Origin: Gilliamella sp. Choc4-2
GTDB taxonomy: Bacteria; Pseudomonadota; Gammaproteobacteria; Enterobacterales; Orbaceae
NCBI RefSeq assembly: GCF_001690355.1
Contig: NZ_LZHG01000033.1
Coordinates: forward strand, 62,001 to 126,000
DNA length: 64,000 nucleotides
Direction of reading: 5' to 3'
In this document: positions 20,602 through 29,426 of the stretch, piece by piece
How the letters are laid out: each line of letters starts with the position of its first letter
Numbering within the stretch: position 1 is the first letter of the stretch
Position numbers and translations under genes: made by a program
The notes under the pieces: generated by a model
Seen by the model: only the letters and a program-made list of their open reading frames with translations
What the model was told of the DNA's origin: nothing
The model's database searches: none

Positions 20602-23448
20602 ATGTCAATTAAAGATATCGATATTCGCGGCGCAAGAACGCACAATTTAAAAAATATTAATGTGATTATTCCTCGAAATAAGCTAGTTGTAATTACTGGA
20701 CTTTCTGGATCAGGTAAATCTTCATTAGCATTTGATACCCTTTATGCTGAAGGGCAACGGCGCTATGTTGAATCACTGTCGGCTTATGCACGCCAGTTTT
20801 TATCCTTAATGGAAAAACCTGATGTTGATCATATTGAAGGGCTATCACCGGCAATTTCAATTGAACAAAAGTCTACCTCACATAATCCTCGCTCTACTGT
20901 CGGAACCATTACTGAAATTTACGATTATCTTCGCTTGCTGTTTGCTCGAATTGGAGAGCCACGTTGTCCGAACCATAATTTACCATTAGCTGCACAAACT
21001 GTATCGCAAATGGTTGACAGTATTATGGTTTTACCACCTGAAAACCGTTATATGCTACTTGCTCCCGTCGTTACCGAGCGTAAAGGTGAATTTGTTAAAC
21101 TTTTTGAACAACTTGCTGCCAGTGGTTATATTCGGGTAAGAGTAGATGGCGATGTATATGATTTATCTGATCCGCCTCAACTTGAATTGCAAAAGAAACA
21201 TAGTATAGAGGTTGTTGTTGACCGTTTTCGAATTCGTGATGATCTAAAATTACGTCTTGCTGAGTCTATAGAGACAGCATTAGCTATTACTAATGGCATC
21301 ATTAAAGTAGCAAATTTGGATGATCCTAAAGCCAAAGAGCAGTTATTTTCTGCTAATTTTGCTTGCCCAATTTGTGGCTATAGTATTTCGGAATTAGAGC
21401 CTCGGTTATTTTCATTTAATAATCCTGTAGGCGCTTGTCCTGAGTGTGATGGCTTAGGTGTTCAACAATATTTTGATCCTAAACGAATTGTTTTAATGCC
21501 AGAAGTATCCTTGGCTGCAGGGGCGATTAAAGGTTGGGATCGTCGAAATTTTTATTATTTTCAAATGCTAAAATCATTAGCAAATCACTATAAATTTGAT
21601 ATTGATAAACCTTTTGAACAATTGCCTGAAAAAATTAAAGATATTTTATTAAATGGCTCAGGAAGTACCGAAATACAATTCGTTTATACTAATGATCGCG
21701 GTGATGTGATTAAGCGTAAGCATGTTTTTGAAGGTATTGTTAATAATTTAACACGCCGTTACAAAGAAACGGAATCACAAACTATTCGTGAAGAACTTGC
21801 GAAATTTATCAGTAACCGATCTTGCCCAAGTTGTAAAGGCTCAAGATTATGTGCCACAGCTAGACATGTTTTTATTAATGATACTAATTTACCAACAATT
21901 AGTGATTTAAGTACTCAGCAGGCAAAAGAGTTTTTCGATAAATTATCTTTAAAAGGGCAAAGAGCACAAATAGCAGAAAAGATCTTAAAAGAGATTAATG
22001 ATCGTTTGCAGTTTTTGATTAATGTCGGGCTTAATTATTTAACTCTTTCTCGTTCTGCTGAGACATTATCGGGCGGTGAAGCTCAACGTATTCGTTTGGC
22101 TAGTCAAATTGGTGCAGGGCTTGTTGGTGTGATGTATGTGTTGGATGAGCCCTCTATCGGATTGCACCAGCGTGATAATACCCGTTTAATTAGTACGTTG
22201 ACACATTTGCGTGATTTAGGTAATACCGTTATTGTGGTTGAACATGATGAAGAAGCTATTTTGGCTGCTGATTATGTGATTGATATTGGTCCTGGTGCTG
22301 GTGTCCATGGTGGTGAGGTAGTGGCACAAGGCACGCCAAAACAAATTATGGCATCGAAAACATCACTAACAGGAAAATATTTATCTGGTAAAGAAAAGAT
22401 TGAGATTCCTGCTGAGCGCACTAAAGTGGATAAAAAAAGGGTGTTGTCGCTTATTGGTGCCACTGGTAATAATCTTAAAAATGTTACATTAAATATTCCT
22501 GTTGGATTATTTACTTGTATTACTGGTGTGTCAGGTTCGGGCAAATCAACTTTAATTAATGATACTTTATATCCGTTAGCCCAAAATGAGTTAAATGGCG
22601 CTGAAAAAAGTGATATTGCTCCTTATAAGTCAATTAAAGGACTTAACTTTTTTGATAAAGTGATCGCAATTGATCAGAGTCCGATAGGACGTACACCTCG
22701 TTCAAACCCTGCAACTTATACTGGATTTTTTACCTCTATTCGTGAGCTTTATGCAGGTGTGCCAGAATCACGTGCAAGGGGGTATAACCCTGGTCGCTTT
22801 AGCTTTAATGTTAAGGGTGGTCGTTGTGAGGCATGCCAAGGCGATGGTCTAATTAAGGTTGAAATGCACTTTCTACCGGATATTTATGTACCTTGTGATC
22901 AGTGCCATGGCGCACGTTATAACCGCGAAACGCTTGAGATCAAATATAAAGGTAAGTCTATCAACGAGATCTTAAATATGACAGTAGAAGAAGGAAGAGA
23001 GTTTTTCGATGCAGTACCAATGATCTCCCGTAAGTTACAAACATTAATTGATGTTGGGCTTGCTTATATTACTATTGGGCAATCAGCCACAACTTTATCA
23101 GGCGGCGAGGCACAAAGGGTAAAACTTGCAAAAGAGTTATCTAAACGTGATACAGGCAGTACTTTATACATATTAGATGAGCCAACAACTGGATTACATT
23201 TTGCTGATGTTAAACAATTGCTTGCGCAATTACATACATTACGTGATAAAGGTAATACTATTGTTGTTATCGAACATAATTTAGATGTGGTAAAAACAGC
23301 TGATTGGATTGTCGATTTAGGGCCAGAAGGTGGTAATGGTGGTGGTGAAATTATTGCTGAAGGTACGCCAGAAGAAGTAGCTAAATCGAAATTATCTTAC
23401 ACTGGTCAATATTTAAAACCATTATTAGATAAACAAAAAAGAAAGTAA
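20602..23448 (+). CDS. uvrA: Excinuclease ABC subunit UvrA
   Basis: A 948-residue damage-recognition ATPase of nucleotide excision repair. Seen: first Walker [10 protein letters not shown] (about residues 32-40), zinc module CPIC...CPEC, two ABC signatures LSGGEAQR, second Walker [10 protein letters not shown] (about 640), the C-terminal zinc module CEACQGDG...CDQCHG, and [10 protein letters not shown]. Length agrees with E. coli UvrA (940). A LexA box precedes it. Confidence 0.97.
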   Translation: MSIKDIDIRGARTHNLKNINVIIPRNKLVVITGLSGSGKSSLAFDTLYAEGQRRYVESLSAYARQFLSLMEKPDVDHIEGLSPAISIEQKSTSHNPRSTVGTITEIYDYLRLLFARIGEPRCPNHNLPLAAQTVSQMVDSIMVLPPENRYMLLAPVVTERKGEFVKLFEQLAASGYIRVRVDGDVYDLSDPPQLELQKKHSIEVVVDRFRIRDDLKLRLAESIETALAITNGIIKVANLDDPKAKEQLFSANFACPICGYSISELEPRLFSFNNPVGACPECDGLGVQQYFDPKRIVLMPEVSLAAGAIKGWDRRNFYYFQMLKSLANHYKFDIDKPFEQLPEKIKDILLNGSGSTEIQFVYTNDRGDVIKRKHVFEGIVNNLTRRYKETESQTIREELAKFISNRSCPSCKGSRLCATARHVFINDTNLPTISDLSTQQAKEFFDKLSLKGQRAQIAEKILKEINDRLQFLINVGLNYLTLSRSAETLSGGEAQRIRLASQIGAGLVGVMYVLDEPSIGLHQRDNTRLISTLTHLRDLGNTVIVVEHDEEAILAADYVIDIGPGAGVHGGEVVAQGTPKQIMASKTSLTGKYLSGKEKIEIPAERTKVDKKRVLSLIGATGNNLKNVTLNIPVGLFTCITGVSGSGKSTLINDTLYPLAQNELNGAEKSDIAPYKSIKGLNFFDKVIAIDQSPIGRTPRSNPATYTGFFTSIRELYAGVPESRARGYNPGRFSFNVKGGRCEACQGDGLIKVEMHFLPDIYVPCDQCHGARYNRETLEIKYKGKSINEILNMTVEEGREFFDAVPMISRKLQTLIDVGLAYITIGQSATTLSGGEAQRVKLAKELSKRDTGSTLYILDEPTTGLHFADVKQLLAQLHTLRDKGNTIVVIEHNLDVVKTADWIVDLGPEGGNGGGEIIAEGTPEEVAKSKLSYTGQYLKPLLDKQKRK

Positions 23449-23627
23449 AATGTATTTAATTTTTGATTAAAGAGTTAAGCAAGAAAGGGAGGCAACTCCC
23501 CAGCTTTTATTCATTCTTTAATGAATAAATGAATATCGATAATAAGTTTGTAAATAAAATTATTTTGGTTATTTAAGTTTTTAATCGATATTTTAATCAG
23601 AAAATGGGTATAACTAAGGAGGGTATT

Positions 23628-24215
23628 TTGACATTACAAGTTACATTGATGATCATCATCGCCTATCTTTGTGGCTCATTGTCTGGCGCAATGATTATCA
23701 GTCAAGTTATGAAATTGCCTAATCCTTTAACTCATGGATCGCACAATCCAGGTACAACAAATATTCTTCGAATCAACGGTAAATTACCAGCAATTATTGT
23801 ATTATTTTTTGATATGTTTAAGGGTACAATACCTGTATATATTGCTTATCGATTTGGTATTTCGCCTTTCTTTTTAGGCATTATTGGTATTGCCGCTTGT
23901 CTTGGTCATATTTTTCCTTGTTTTTTTCATTTTAAAGGTGGAAAAGGTGTTGCCACAGCTTTGGGAATAATGGCGCCTATTGGGCTTGATTTTACTGGGT
24001 GTTTTATTTTAACTTGGCTGGCTGCGTTATTGATAACTCGATATTCTTCTGTTGCTGCAATTATAGGTTTTTTGTTAGCGCCACTTTATGTTTGGTTGTT
24101 TAAACCTGAATTGACTTTACCAGTAACAATGCTTTCTTGCCTTATTATTATTCGCCATAGTAGTAATATTATGCGTTTATTGAAAGGAGAAGAACCTAAA
24201 AGCTTAAGGCGATGA
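23628..24215 (+). CDS. plsY: Glycerol-3-phosphate acyltransferase PlsY
   Basis: About 195 residues; a polytopic membrane enzyme that transfers acyl from acyl-phosphate to glycerol-3-phosphate. Seen: hydrophobic segments, GSLSGA, the signature [13 protein letters not shown] and [17 protein letters not shown]. The TTG at 23628 is preferred over the ATG at 23604 because an AAGGAGG (23616-23622) lies five bases upstream of it and family homology starts at MTLQ. Confidence 0.92.
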   Translation: MTLQVTLMIIIAYLCGSLSGAMIISQVMKLPNPLTHGSHNPGTTNILRINGKLPAIIVLFFDMFKGTIPVYIAYRFGISPFFLGIIGIAACLGHIFPCFFHFKGGKGVATALGIMAPIGLDFTGCFILTWLAALLITRYSSVAAIIGFLLAPLYVWLFKPELTLPVTMLSCLIIIRHSSNIMRLLKGEEPKSLRR

Positions 24216-24533
24216 AATGGTAATTTAGTTATATAAGTTAGATTCCAATCTGGCTATAAATTGTTTTGTGAAAATTTTCTAATTGCTGTGAATTTGTCAT
24301 CATCTCGATTTGATTTTTATTTGCTAATAACGCTGGCTACTTCATCTTTTTGCTGTGGTAGGAAAGTAAAGGTGTCGAGCATGATAAATTGAAGATCAGT
24401 GATATTCTGTTTTGTTTAAATTCTTTATTTTAGTATGCCAAAAGAATAGGCTTTCATAAAATAAAACGAACAAAGTCAGAGCCATTCTGAAAATTTATTG
24501 TTCTTTGCCATAAATTCTTATTAATTTATCGAG
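24216..24533. other. Intergenic region with a possible gene fragment
   Basis: 318 bp between convergent plsY and sulA. On the minus strand a short open stretch ends at 24317 and reads KQNITDLQFIMLDTFTFLPQ followed by QKDEVASVISK. It has the look of a protein C-terminus but no start, and I cannot assign it. Nothing else was recognised. Confidence 0.3.
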
Positions 24534-24956
24534 TTATCTAAAAATTTTATTTTTAACTTGATGATCCTGAATATCTTGTTTATAAGATTCTTCATTCACT
24601 AAAAATAGAGTTGTATCGCTTGCTAAAACAGCCTTTTGTAAGCGTAATTTATCTTGCTCATTAAGATGCTTAATGCAAGCAACAATATAACTACAATTTT
24701 TACTTTGTAATGCCTTTTCAATTGTTGAAACTAAATTTTCATTTTTCAAGTTGGCTATATGGATTACTTTTTGTTTATCGAGTCCAGCAGTGTTAATCCA
24801 TGAACGTTTTAACATTGGTTTTTCAGAAAGCCATAATTGCCATTTTTTTTCTTTATTGAATGTCCTTAATAATATGCGTTGTTGTTGTAATACTTGTTGA
24901 AAAGGCGATTCAAAATGGATAGCCAAAAGTTGTTGTGTGGAATGTTCAATAAGCAT
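24534..24956 (-). CDS. sulA: SOS cell division inhibitor SulA
   Basis: 140 residues; SulA blocks FtsZ polymerisation during DNA damage. Seen: the KKWQLWLSEKPMLKRSWINT segment followed by AGLDKQKVIHI, then LVSTIEKALQSKNCSYIVACI, aligning with the E. coli SulA core ([27 protein letters not shown]...). Shorter than E. coli SulA (169), mainly at the N-terminus. Two overlapping LexA boxes lie within 50 bp of the start, which strongly supports the call. Single gene. Confidence 0.87.
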   Translation of the reverse strand: MLIEHSTQQLLAIHFESPFQQVLQQQRILLRTFNKEKKWQLWLSEKPMLKRSWINTAGLDKQKVIHIANLKNENLVSTIEKALQSKNCSYIVACIKHLNEQDKLRLQKAVLASDTTLFLVNEESYKQDIQDHQVKNKIFR

Positions 24957-24967
24957 AATAAATCCAA

Positions 24968-24987
24968 TACTGTGTTTGCATACAGTG
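24968..24987 (-). promoter_or_regulatory. LexA box 1 of sulA
   Basis: TACTGTGTTTGCATACAGTG is a perfect CTGT-N8-ACAG operator, beginning 12 bp upstream of the sulA start codon. It would give tight SOS repression. Confidence 0.85.
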
Positions 24988-25002
24988 TATATTAGTACAG
25001 TA
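24983..25002 (-). promoter_or_regulatory. LexA box 2 of sulA, overlapping box 1
   Basis: CAGTGTATATTAGTACAGTA has one exact half (ACAG) and one half with a mismatch (GTGT instead of CTGT) at N8 spacing. It shares five bases with box 1. Confidence 0.55.
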
Positions 25003-25062
25003 TTTTAGGGTTGTAAACTCTATTTATGATTATTTTTTATGTAATTTATTAATTGAATTATT

Positions 25063-25440
25063 TTAAGATCTCAAATATTGATACGATAAAATACCTAAAT
25101 ATGTCATTAAAACTGAACCAATCACATGAATCAATATTGTTGCTAACCCCCAAAATATTCGATCTTCTAGTAAAAAGTTAACGACCTCGGCAGAAAAGGT
25201 TGAAAAAGTTGATAAGCCACCACAAAAACCTGTTATTACCAATAACCGCCATTCAGGAGAAAGGTTAGAGTGATTAAAAAAGGCAATTGCAAAGCCGATA
25301 ATATAGCCAGCAACTAAATTAGATAGCAATGTACCTAGTGGAATAGTAAAAGCAATAATATTGAGTTTAAGAGATAAGAACCAACGCATTAATCCCCCAG
25401 CTACTGAACCGACTGAAATGGCTAAAATCAGTTTTAACAT
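25063..25440 (-). CDS. crcB: Fluoride channel CrcB/FluC
   Basis: A 125-residue, four-helix membrane protein that exports fluoride as a dual-topology dimer. Seen: GSVAGGLMRWFLS at the N-terminus, GTLLSNLVAGYIIGF (with the pore Asn), the signature TGFCGGLSTFSTFSAE and a last hydrophobic helix. No convincing fluoride riboswitch was recognised in the 160 bp upstream. Confidence 0.93.
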   Translation of the reverse strand: MLKLILAISVGSVAGGLMRWFLSLKLNIIAFTIPLGTLLSNLVAGYIIGFAIAFFNHSNLSPEWRLLVITGFCGGLSTFSTFSAEVVNFLLEDRIFWGLATILIHVIGSVLMTYLGILSYQYLRS

Positions 25441-25604
25441 AATGATATATCCTTGACTATACTCTGAAATATGAATTTGTTATCGCTATAGATAATAAGT
25501 GATTGGAAAATATGTAAAAGATCATACCAGTAGAAAATAGAAATAGGAAATCTTAATCAAATTGAGGTAGAATATTCAATATTAAGAAAAATTGAGGTAT
25601 CTCT

Positions 25605-26225
25605 ATGTTTACAGGTATTGTTCAGGGCGTTGCTCAAATTATTGATATTTTAGATCAAGATAAATTGCGAACTTACAAAATAAAATTACCTTGTCATTTA
25701 ACCCAAGATTTACAAATTGGTGCTTCTATAGCTAATGACGGCTGTTGTTTGACGGTAACTGGATTTGATCAGGATTGGGTTTCCTTTGATATTATGCAAG
25801 AAACGCTTGCTTTAACAACTTTAGGCAATAAAAAGCTTAATGATTTTGTCAATATTGAACGTAGTGCAAAATATGGCGATGAAGTGGGTGGACATATTAT
25901 GTCTGGTCATATTTCATGTATGGCAACAATTGCCAATATTAAAAAAACAGCAACTAACTGTCAAATAACTTTAGAACTTCCTAGGCAATTTATGAAATAT
26001 GTTTTATATAAAGGATTTATTGGTGTTGATGGTGCAAGTTTGACTGTTGGCGAAGTTAATAACAACGGCTTTAATATTCATTTAATTCCTGAAACATTAG
26101 CAATTACAACCTTGGGTACCAAAAAAGTAGGGGATAGAGTTAATATCGAAATTGATTCGCAAACTCAAGCTATCGTTGATACAGTTGAACGTATTCTTGC
26201 AGCAAAAGGTAATAAAATTCAGTAA
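25605..26225 (+). CDS. ribE: Riboflavin synthase, alpha subunit
   Basis: 206 residues; dismutates two 6,7-dimethyl-8-ribityllumazine molecules to riboflavin. Seen: the MFTGIVQG start and two homologous lumazine-binding domains (first with NDGCCLTV and GHIMSGHI, second with KGFIGVDGASLTVGEV and IHLIPETLAITTLG). Last chromosomal gene before the prophage. Confidence 0.95.
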   Translation: MFTGIVQGVAQIIDILDQDKLRTYKIKLPCHLTQDLQIGASIANDGCCLTVTGFDQDWVSFDIMQETLALTTLGNKKLNDFVNIERSAKYGDEVGGHIMSGHISCMATIANIKKTATNCQITLELPRQFMKYVLYKGFIGVDGASLTVGEVNNNGFNIHLIPETLAITTLGTKKVGDRVNIEIDSQTQAIVDTVERILAAKGNKIQ

Positions 26226-26243
26226 ACTTTATTTAAATAAAGT
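26226..26243. repeat. 18-bp perfect palindrome after ribE
   Basis: ACTTTATTTAAATAAAGT directly follows the ribE stop codon. It could form a weak AT-only terminator hairpin; a TTTTT tract occurs about 12 bases later. The remaining sequence up to the prophage at 26,521 holds an eight-G run (26390-26397) and no gene. Confidence 0.5.
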
Positions 26244-26514
26244 GTGCTGATTGTTTTTAATTTGATTTAGTATAATAGGTTTAATGAAAATCAATCAGTA
26301 CAGTTTAACTATTTTATTCTAAAAATAATAACGCTAGTTTAGCTTTTTTGAATGCATGAGAATAATCTTTATTATTTCCTTTTAGGAAAGGGGGGGGATC
26401 CTAGTCATTTTCAATAACTTTCATTTCTTTGAGCGTTTTAGGTTTTCATTAAAATTTTTATAAATTAAAATAGTATATTACATTACTTTGTTATTAGAGT
26501 GTATTGTTTGCCCG

Positions 26515-26520
26515 ATAAAG
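26515..26520 (+). repeat. Target-site duplication, left copy (ATAAAG)
   Basis: ATAAAG immediately precedes the prophage end TGATGCGG. The identical hexamer follows the other end at 62194-62199. Confidence 0.75.
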
Positions 26521-26568
26521 TGATGCGGCGCGTGATAATTATTGTTTAAATTAATTGATAATTAACCA
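26521..26568 (+). repeat. Prophage terminal sequence (late-gene end) with repeated transposase-site candidates
   Basis: TGATAATTA occurs at 26533-26541 and again at 26556-26564, 23 bp apart. This spacing would suit tandem MuA-type sites at a phage end. The first 11 bases resemble the start of the Mu right end (TGAAGCGGCGC). CGGCG(C)GTG and CACGCCG also form an imperfect inverted repeat around this block. Confidence 0.6.
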
Positions 26569-26604
26569 CGCCGTGTATTTCTATATTTGAAAATAAATTA
26601 CATT

Positions 26605-27132
26605 TTACGGTTTTGTTGGGAAAATTACATTTATATCTGATGTGTCGATACGAGTTAACAAAATTCTATATTTTTTCCAATTCTTTAATTTTTCTTCATC
26701 ACCATCTTCAGCCATATCTAAATCAATAGCGTCGAGTAGTATTGCTATTTTCTCATTTGCTTCATTGAGTAATGCGTTTTTCAACGATTGATTATTTTTG
26801 ATAATGCATTCATTTTTAGTATCACTATCTAATACCCATTTTGTGCCATCCCACTTACAAAAATCGAATGGTTCTAACTCAGTAAAACCATCTCTAATTT
26901 CGCCCAGATAATCAATCTTAATGGGTGCTTTTGTTTCAATGTTATAAACGGTTTTATATCTATTGTCCTCAACTAACACCCAGGCGTCGTTTTGCATACA
27001 CGGCCAATATCCATTTTTGAATTCTGGTTTTATTCGCAATGCGTTATCCGGCGGTAATGTGTTATCGTTTGCTTCGAGTTCATGAGTAAACGGTTTTAGT
27101 TCATTTGTGTTATCAAAATAATAATTAATCAT
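26605..27132 (-). CDS. Tail fibre assembly protein (Tfa family)
   Basis: 175 residues. Seen: the N-terminal WPCMQNDAWVLVEDNR block, TVYNIETKAPIKIDYLGEI, and FDFCKWDGTKWVLD, typical of Tfa chaperones that fold and cap fibre tips. The C-terminal helical region (LLNEANEKIAILLDAIDLDM) is also standard. Directly downstream of the fibre gene and last gene of the late operon. Confidence 0.87.
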   Translation of the reverse strand: MINYYFDNTNELKPFTHELEANDNTLPPDNALRIKPEFKNGYWPCMQNDAWVLVEDNRYKTVYNIETKAPIKIDYLGEIRDGFTELEPFDFCKWDGTKWVLDSDTKNECIIKNNQSLKNALLNEANEKIAILLDAIDLDMAEDGDEEKLKNWKKYRILLTRIDTSDINVIFPTKP

Positions 27133-27133
27133 A

Positions 27134-27865
27134 TTAAACTCCGAGATAAATTACAGGTGTCATGCCAATATTCAAAGGTCTTGTATCGTTTGCTGTTACT
27201 TGTACTACGCGTGATGCGTCGAAAGTGATAGTCCTTTCTGGAAAATCAGAATCATTCGGATGTGTAACAGCATTTCCTTTTCTGTTATTTAATCCTGAGC
27301 CATTCGTGCTCGGTTCCCCAACATGAAAAGCACCGGCTCCTGCCGTTCCCCGCCATTGCATAACGTTATAAAGTTTGCCCCAGATATTACGAATAGCATC
27401 ATTTTCAATGTTACCAACTTGTCTTTTTGATCCATCAACTGAACGCTCAAAATAACCTCTACCGTCAGCCGAAAACGCGGTTGGGACATTGATATGTTGT
27501 TGACCGTTAATTACTTTGATTGTGATTTTATGATCTTCCTTATAATTTGCTGATAAACTGTTCAATGCTCGGCCCTGTGGAGAATTTAGTAAATAGTTAT
27601 CACCATTTCGGAAATACCAGCCATGCGGTAGTTCTGATGCTCTGAATGCAATTAGCTTTTGTTCACCAACGATGTATGGTTTTTCAGCTCCAGCAATCAT
27701 CAAGTCCCAAAATTCATTATTGTTAGGATTGATATTTTTTACAGTTTTTTTTGCGATAAATGCAGAGCCATCAAAACCAACAACGTCATCTTTTGTATAT
27801 GTTGTTGAACTGTTGTACTCTCCACACCAGTTAAATCTAATGTTTCCCAAATTAATTGTTGCCAT
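27134..27865 (-). CDS. Distal tail fibre protein with collar-like C-terminus
   Basis: 243 residues. Residues 10-50 (FNWCGEYNSSTTYTKDDVVGFDGSAFIAKK) look like the small carbohydrate-binding beta repeat common in fibres. The C-terminal half is rich in Gly/Asn/Ser, contains RALNSLSANYKEDHKI and ends in PLNIGMTPVIYLGV, typical of tail-collar fibre tips. Followed by its Tfa chaperone with one base between. Probably decides host range. Confidence 0.75.
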   Translation of the reverse strand: MATINLGNIRFNWCGEYNSSTTYTKDDVVGFDGSAFIAKKTVKNINPNNNEFWDLMIAGAEKPYIVGEQKLIAFRASELPHGWYFRNGDNYLLNSPQGRALNSLSANYKEDHKITIKVINGQQHINVPTAFSADGRGYFERSVDGSKRQVGNIENDAIRNIWGKLYNVMQWRGTAGAGAFHVGEPSTNGSGLNNRKGNAVTHPNDSDFPERTITFDASRVVQVTANDTRPLNIGMTPVIYLGV

Positions 27866-27879
27866 TTTTCCTCTCTTTT

Positions 27880-28623
27880 CTATATAACCATCAATAGATT
27901 TTTATTGTTAACAGTAAATTCACAACCTCCAGGTGCAATTACCCACTCAAGAAATTCTGAAGTATGTAACGTTTTGTTATCTATATTTTCTGCTGTTTCT
28001 AAAATCAATTTTGCACCATCTCTTTTAAAACCATAGAATTGTGTAGCTACGCTTTGTGCTATTTGTTTAATGCTCTCAATTTTTGCTATAAATTCGTTTG
28101 AATTTTCAATGACTAGCCACGGCTTTCCGTTGTTCATTTCATCAGTAACATTAGTTTCAGGTAAAACGTGATGAGGTAAATTACCTGCCCATGCATAATA
28201 TTTTTTTGTTTGTTCATCATAAACAATTTCATTTCTTGTATTTATAGTACATCCATCATTGAAGTTACCAATTGACTCATAGCCGATCTTGGCTTCGATT
28301 AGCTCATTTACTTGTTTTTGTAGTTTTTCGTCATTGCCGTCAACATATTCCTTATTAACAGCATCATTTTTGTTTTCTGGTTTTTTTAAATTTTCGATAC
28401 GATTACCTTTAGCATCAAAATTAGAATTATTTTCAGATGCAGATAATGTAAAATTTAGTGAAATATTAATTGCATCGACTTCTTTTTTTAAATATTGTGT
28501 TCTGTTAGCGAGTTCATAATGAGGTTTGTTTGCTATACCTCGCACGCCACCCCCAACACGATCTGTTCTCTGTATGAGATAGATATTATTTACCCATGTT
28601 GTTTCTTCTTTTAAATGTTCCAT
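27880..28623 (-). CDS. Proximal tail fibre / tail spike attachment protein
   Basis: 247 residues. The N-terminus shows the fibre-base motif RTDRVGGGVRGIANKPHYEL followed by ANRTQYLKKEVDA. The middle has a KGNRIENLKKPENKNDAVNKEYVD segment, the phage fibre 'NL..P.....A..K.YVD' repeat. Residues about 115-150 (IGNFNDGCTIN...YYAWAGNLPHHVLPE) resemble the N-terminal domain of tail-spike/Gp66 proteins. Probably attaches the distal fibre to the tail tip. Confidence 0.7.
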   Translation of the reverse strand: MEHLKEETTWVNNIYLIQRTDRVGGGVRGIANKPHYELANRTQYLKKEVDAINISLNFTLSASENNSNFDAKGNRIENLKKPENKNDAVNKEYVDGNDEKLQKQVNELIEAKIGYESIGNFNDGCTINTRNEIVYDEQTKKYYAWAGNLPHHVLPETNVTDEMNNGKPWLVIENSNEFIAKIESIKQIAQSVATQFYGFKRDGAKLILETAENIDNKTLHTSEFLEWVIAPGGCEFTVNNKNLLMVI

Positions 28624-28637
28624 TATTTATCCTCTAA

Positions 28638-29426
28638 CTAATATGCAAATTCGTATCGTTCATCATATGCAATTTCATCATCGTATAAGATGTCGTTAAA
28701 ATCATTAAACTGTATTATTCTGCCAAATTGTCCAAAATCTGATTTCGGATTTTTTGATAAATCAGGTAATAGTTGTAATGTAGTTTCAATATTTGAAAAT
28801 TCGGATTTATCATCAATCAAGCTGATAAATTCGATAGGATCTAGTGATAATCTGAAAAGCTCAATATTTATTGTTTTATCATCAACTATATTTTTTCCTT
28901 CATAACGCAATGCTAAATCTAATGGTTCATTGTTTAAAATACTAATACCACTTAATCCTGAATAATCATATTCAACTAAAATTCGTGAAAATTTTGGTTT
29001 TGTTATAAATAAAATTGAGCCATCTTTACAATCGACAATATAGTCAACATGTTCATTTAAATTTTCGATAAAAACATCTCTTATATTTTGATGTTGTAAG
29101 TAGATTGTCATACCTGATTTTATATTTCTGAACTCTTCTTCAGCCCAACTTTGGTGATATGATACAGACTCCCCGCGTAATAATAATTTCAGATTTTCTA
29201 ATGAACGATTAAACCACGTTGCAGTAATATTACCGCCCGTAAACGTAATAAATCTTTTGCTATTAACTAAGCGCCCCCCAATACTGCGTTTACTATATTG
29301 TTCTTCAAATTCAAAATTAATTTTTAGTGATGATACATCTCCGATCCATCGCCATTGATGATCACTTTTTTTAGGTGCTAAAAACACTTTACCTTGACCG
29401 TAGTAATATTCACTTTGATTAGACAT
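28638..29426 (-). CDS. Diverged second copy of the tail tube protein
   Basis: 262 residues. It aligns along its whole length with the tail tube protein at 38117-38878: GKVFLAPK / GTINLATR; NITATWFNRSLENLKLLLRG / GTLNLTLKDWSIENIALALYG; DDKTINIELFRLSLDPIEFI / ENEHVIVELFRVKFNPISNF; PDLSKNPKSDFGQFGRI / ADMSQNKDSSLGYFGSY. It lies between the J-like tip protein and the fibres rather than before the tape measure. The first bases overlap the end of the J-like gene. Function inferred as a ring or adaptor at the tail tip. Confidence 0.7.
   Translation of the reverse strand: MSNQSEYYYGQGKVFLAPKKSDHQWRWIGDVSSLKINFEFEEQYSKRSIGGRLVNSKRFITFTGGNITATWFNRSLENLKLLLRGESVSYHQSWAEEEFRNIKSGMTIYLQHQNIRDVFIENLNEHVDYIVDCKDGSILFITKPKFSRILVEYDYSGLSGISILNNEPLDLALRYEGKNIVDDKTINIELFRLSLDPIEFISLIDDKSEFSNIETTLQLLPDLSKNPKSDFGQFGRIIQFNDFNDILYDDEIAYDERYEFAY

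Noticed and set aside
25441-25604. Possible fluoride riboswitch upstream of crcB
   Set aside because: No recognisable conserved fluoride-aptamer core was found on the minus strand; a covariance-model search would be decisive.
26516-26520. Classic 5-bp Mu duplication TAAAG
   Set aside because: The five bases after the other end are ATAAA, so a 5-bp repeat does not fit ends that both start with TG; the 6-bp repeat does.
26605-28623. Invertible fibre segment (Mu G-type) with invertase
   Set aside because: Only one set of fibre genes, no recombinase gene and no inverted crossover repeats were seen around it.
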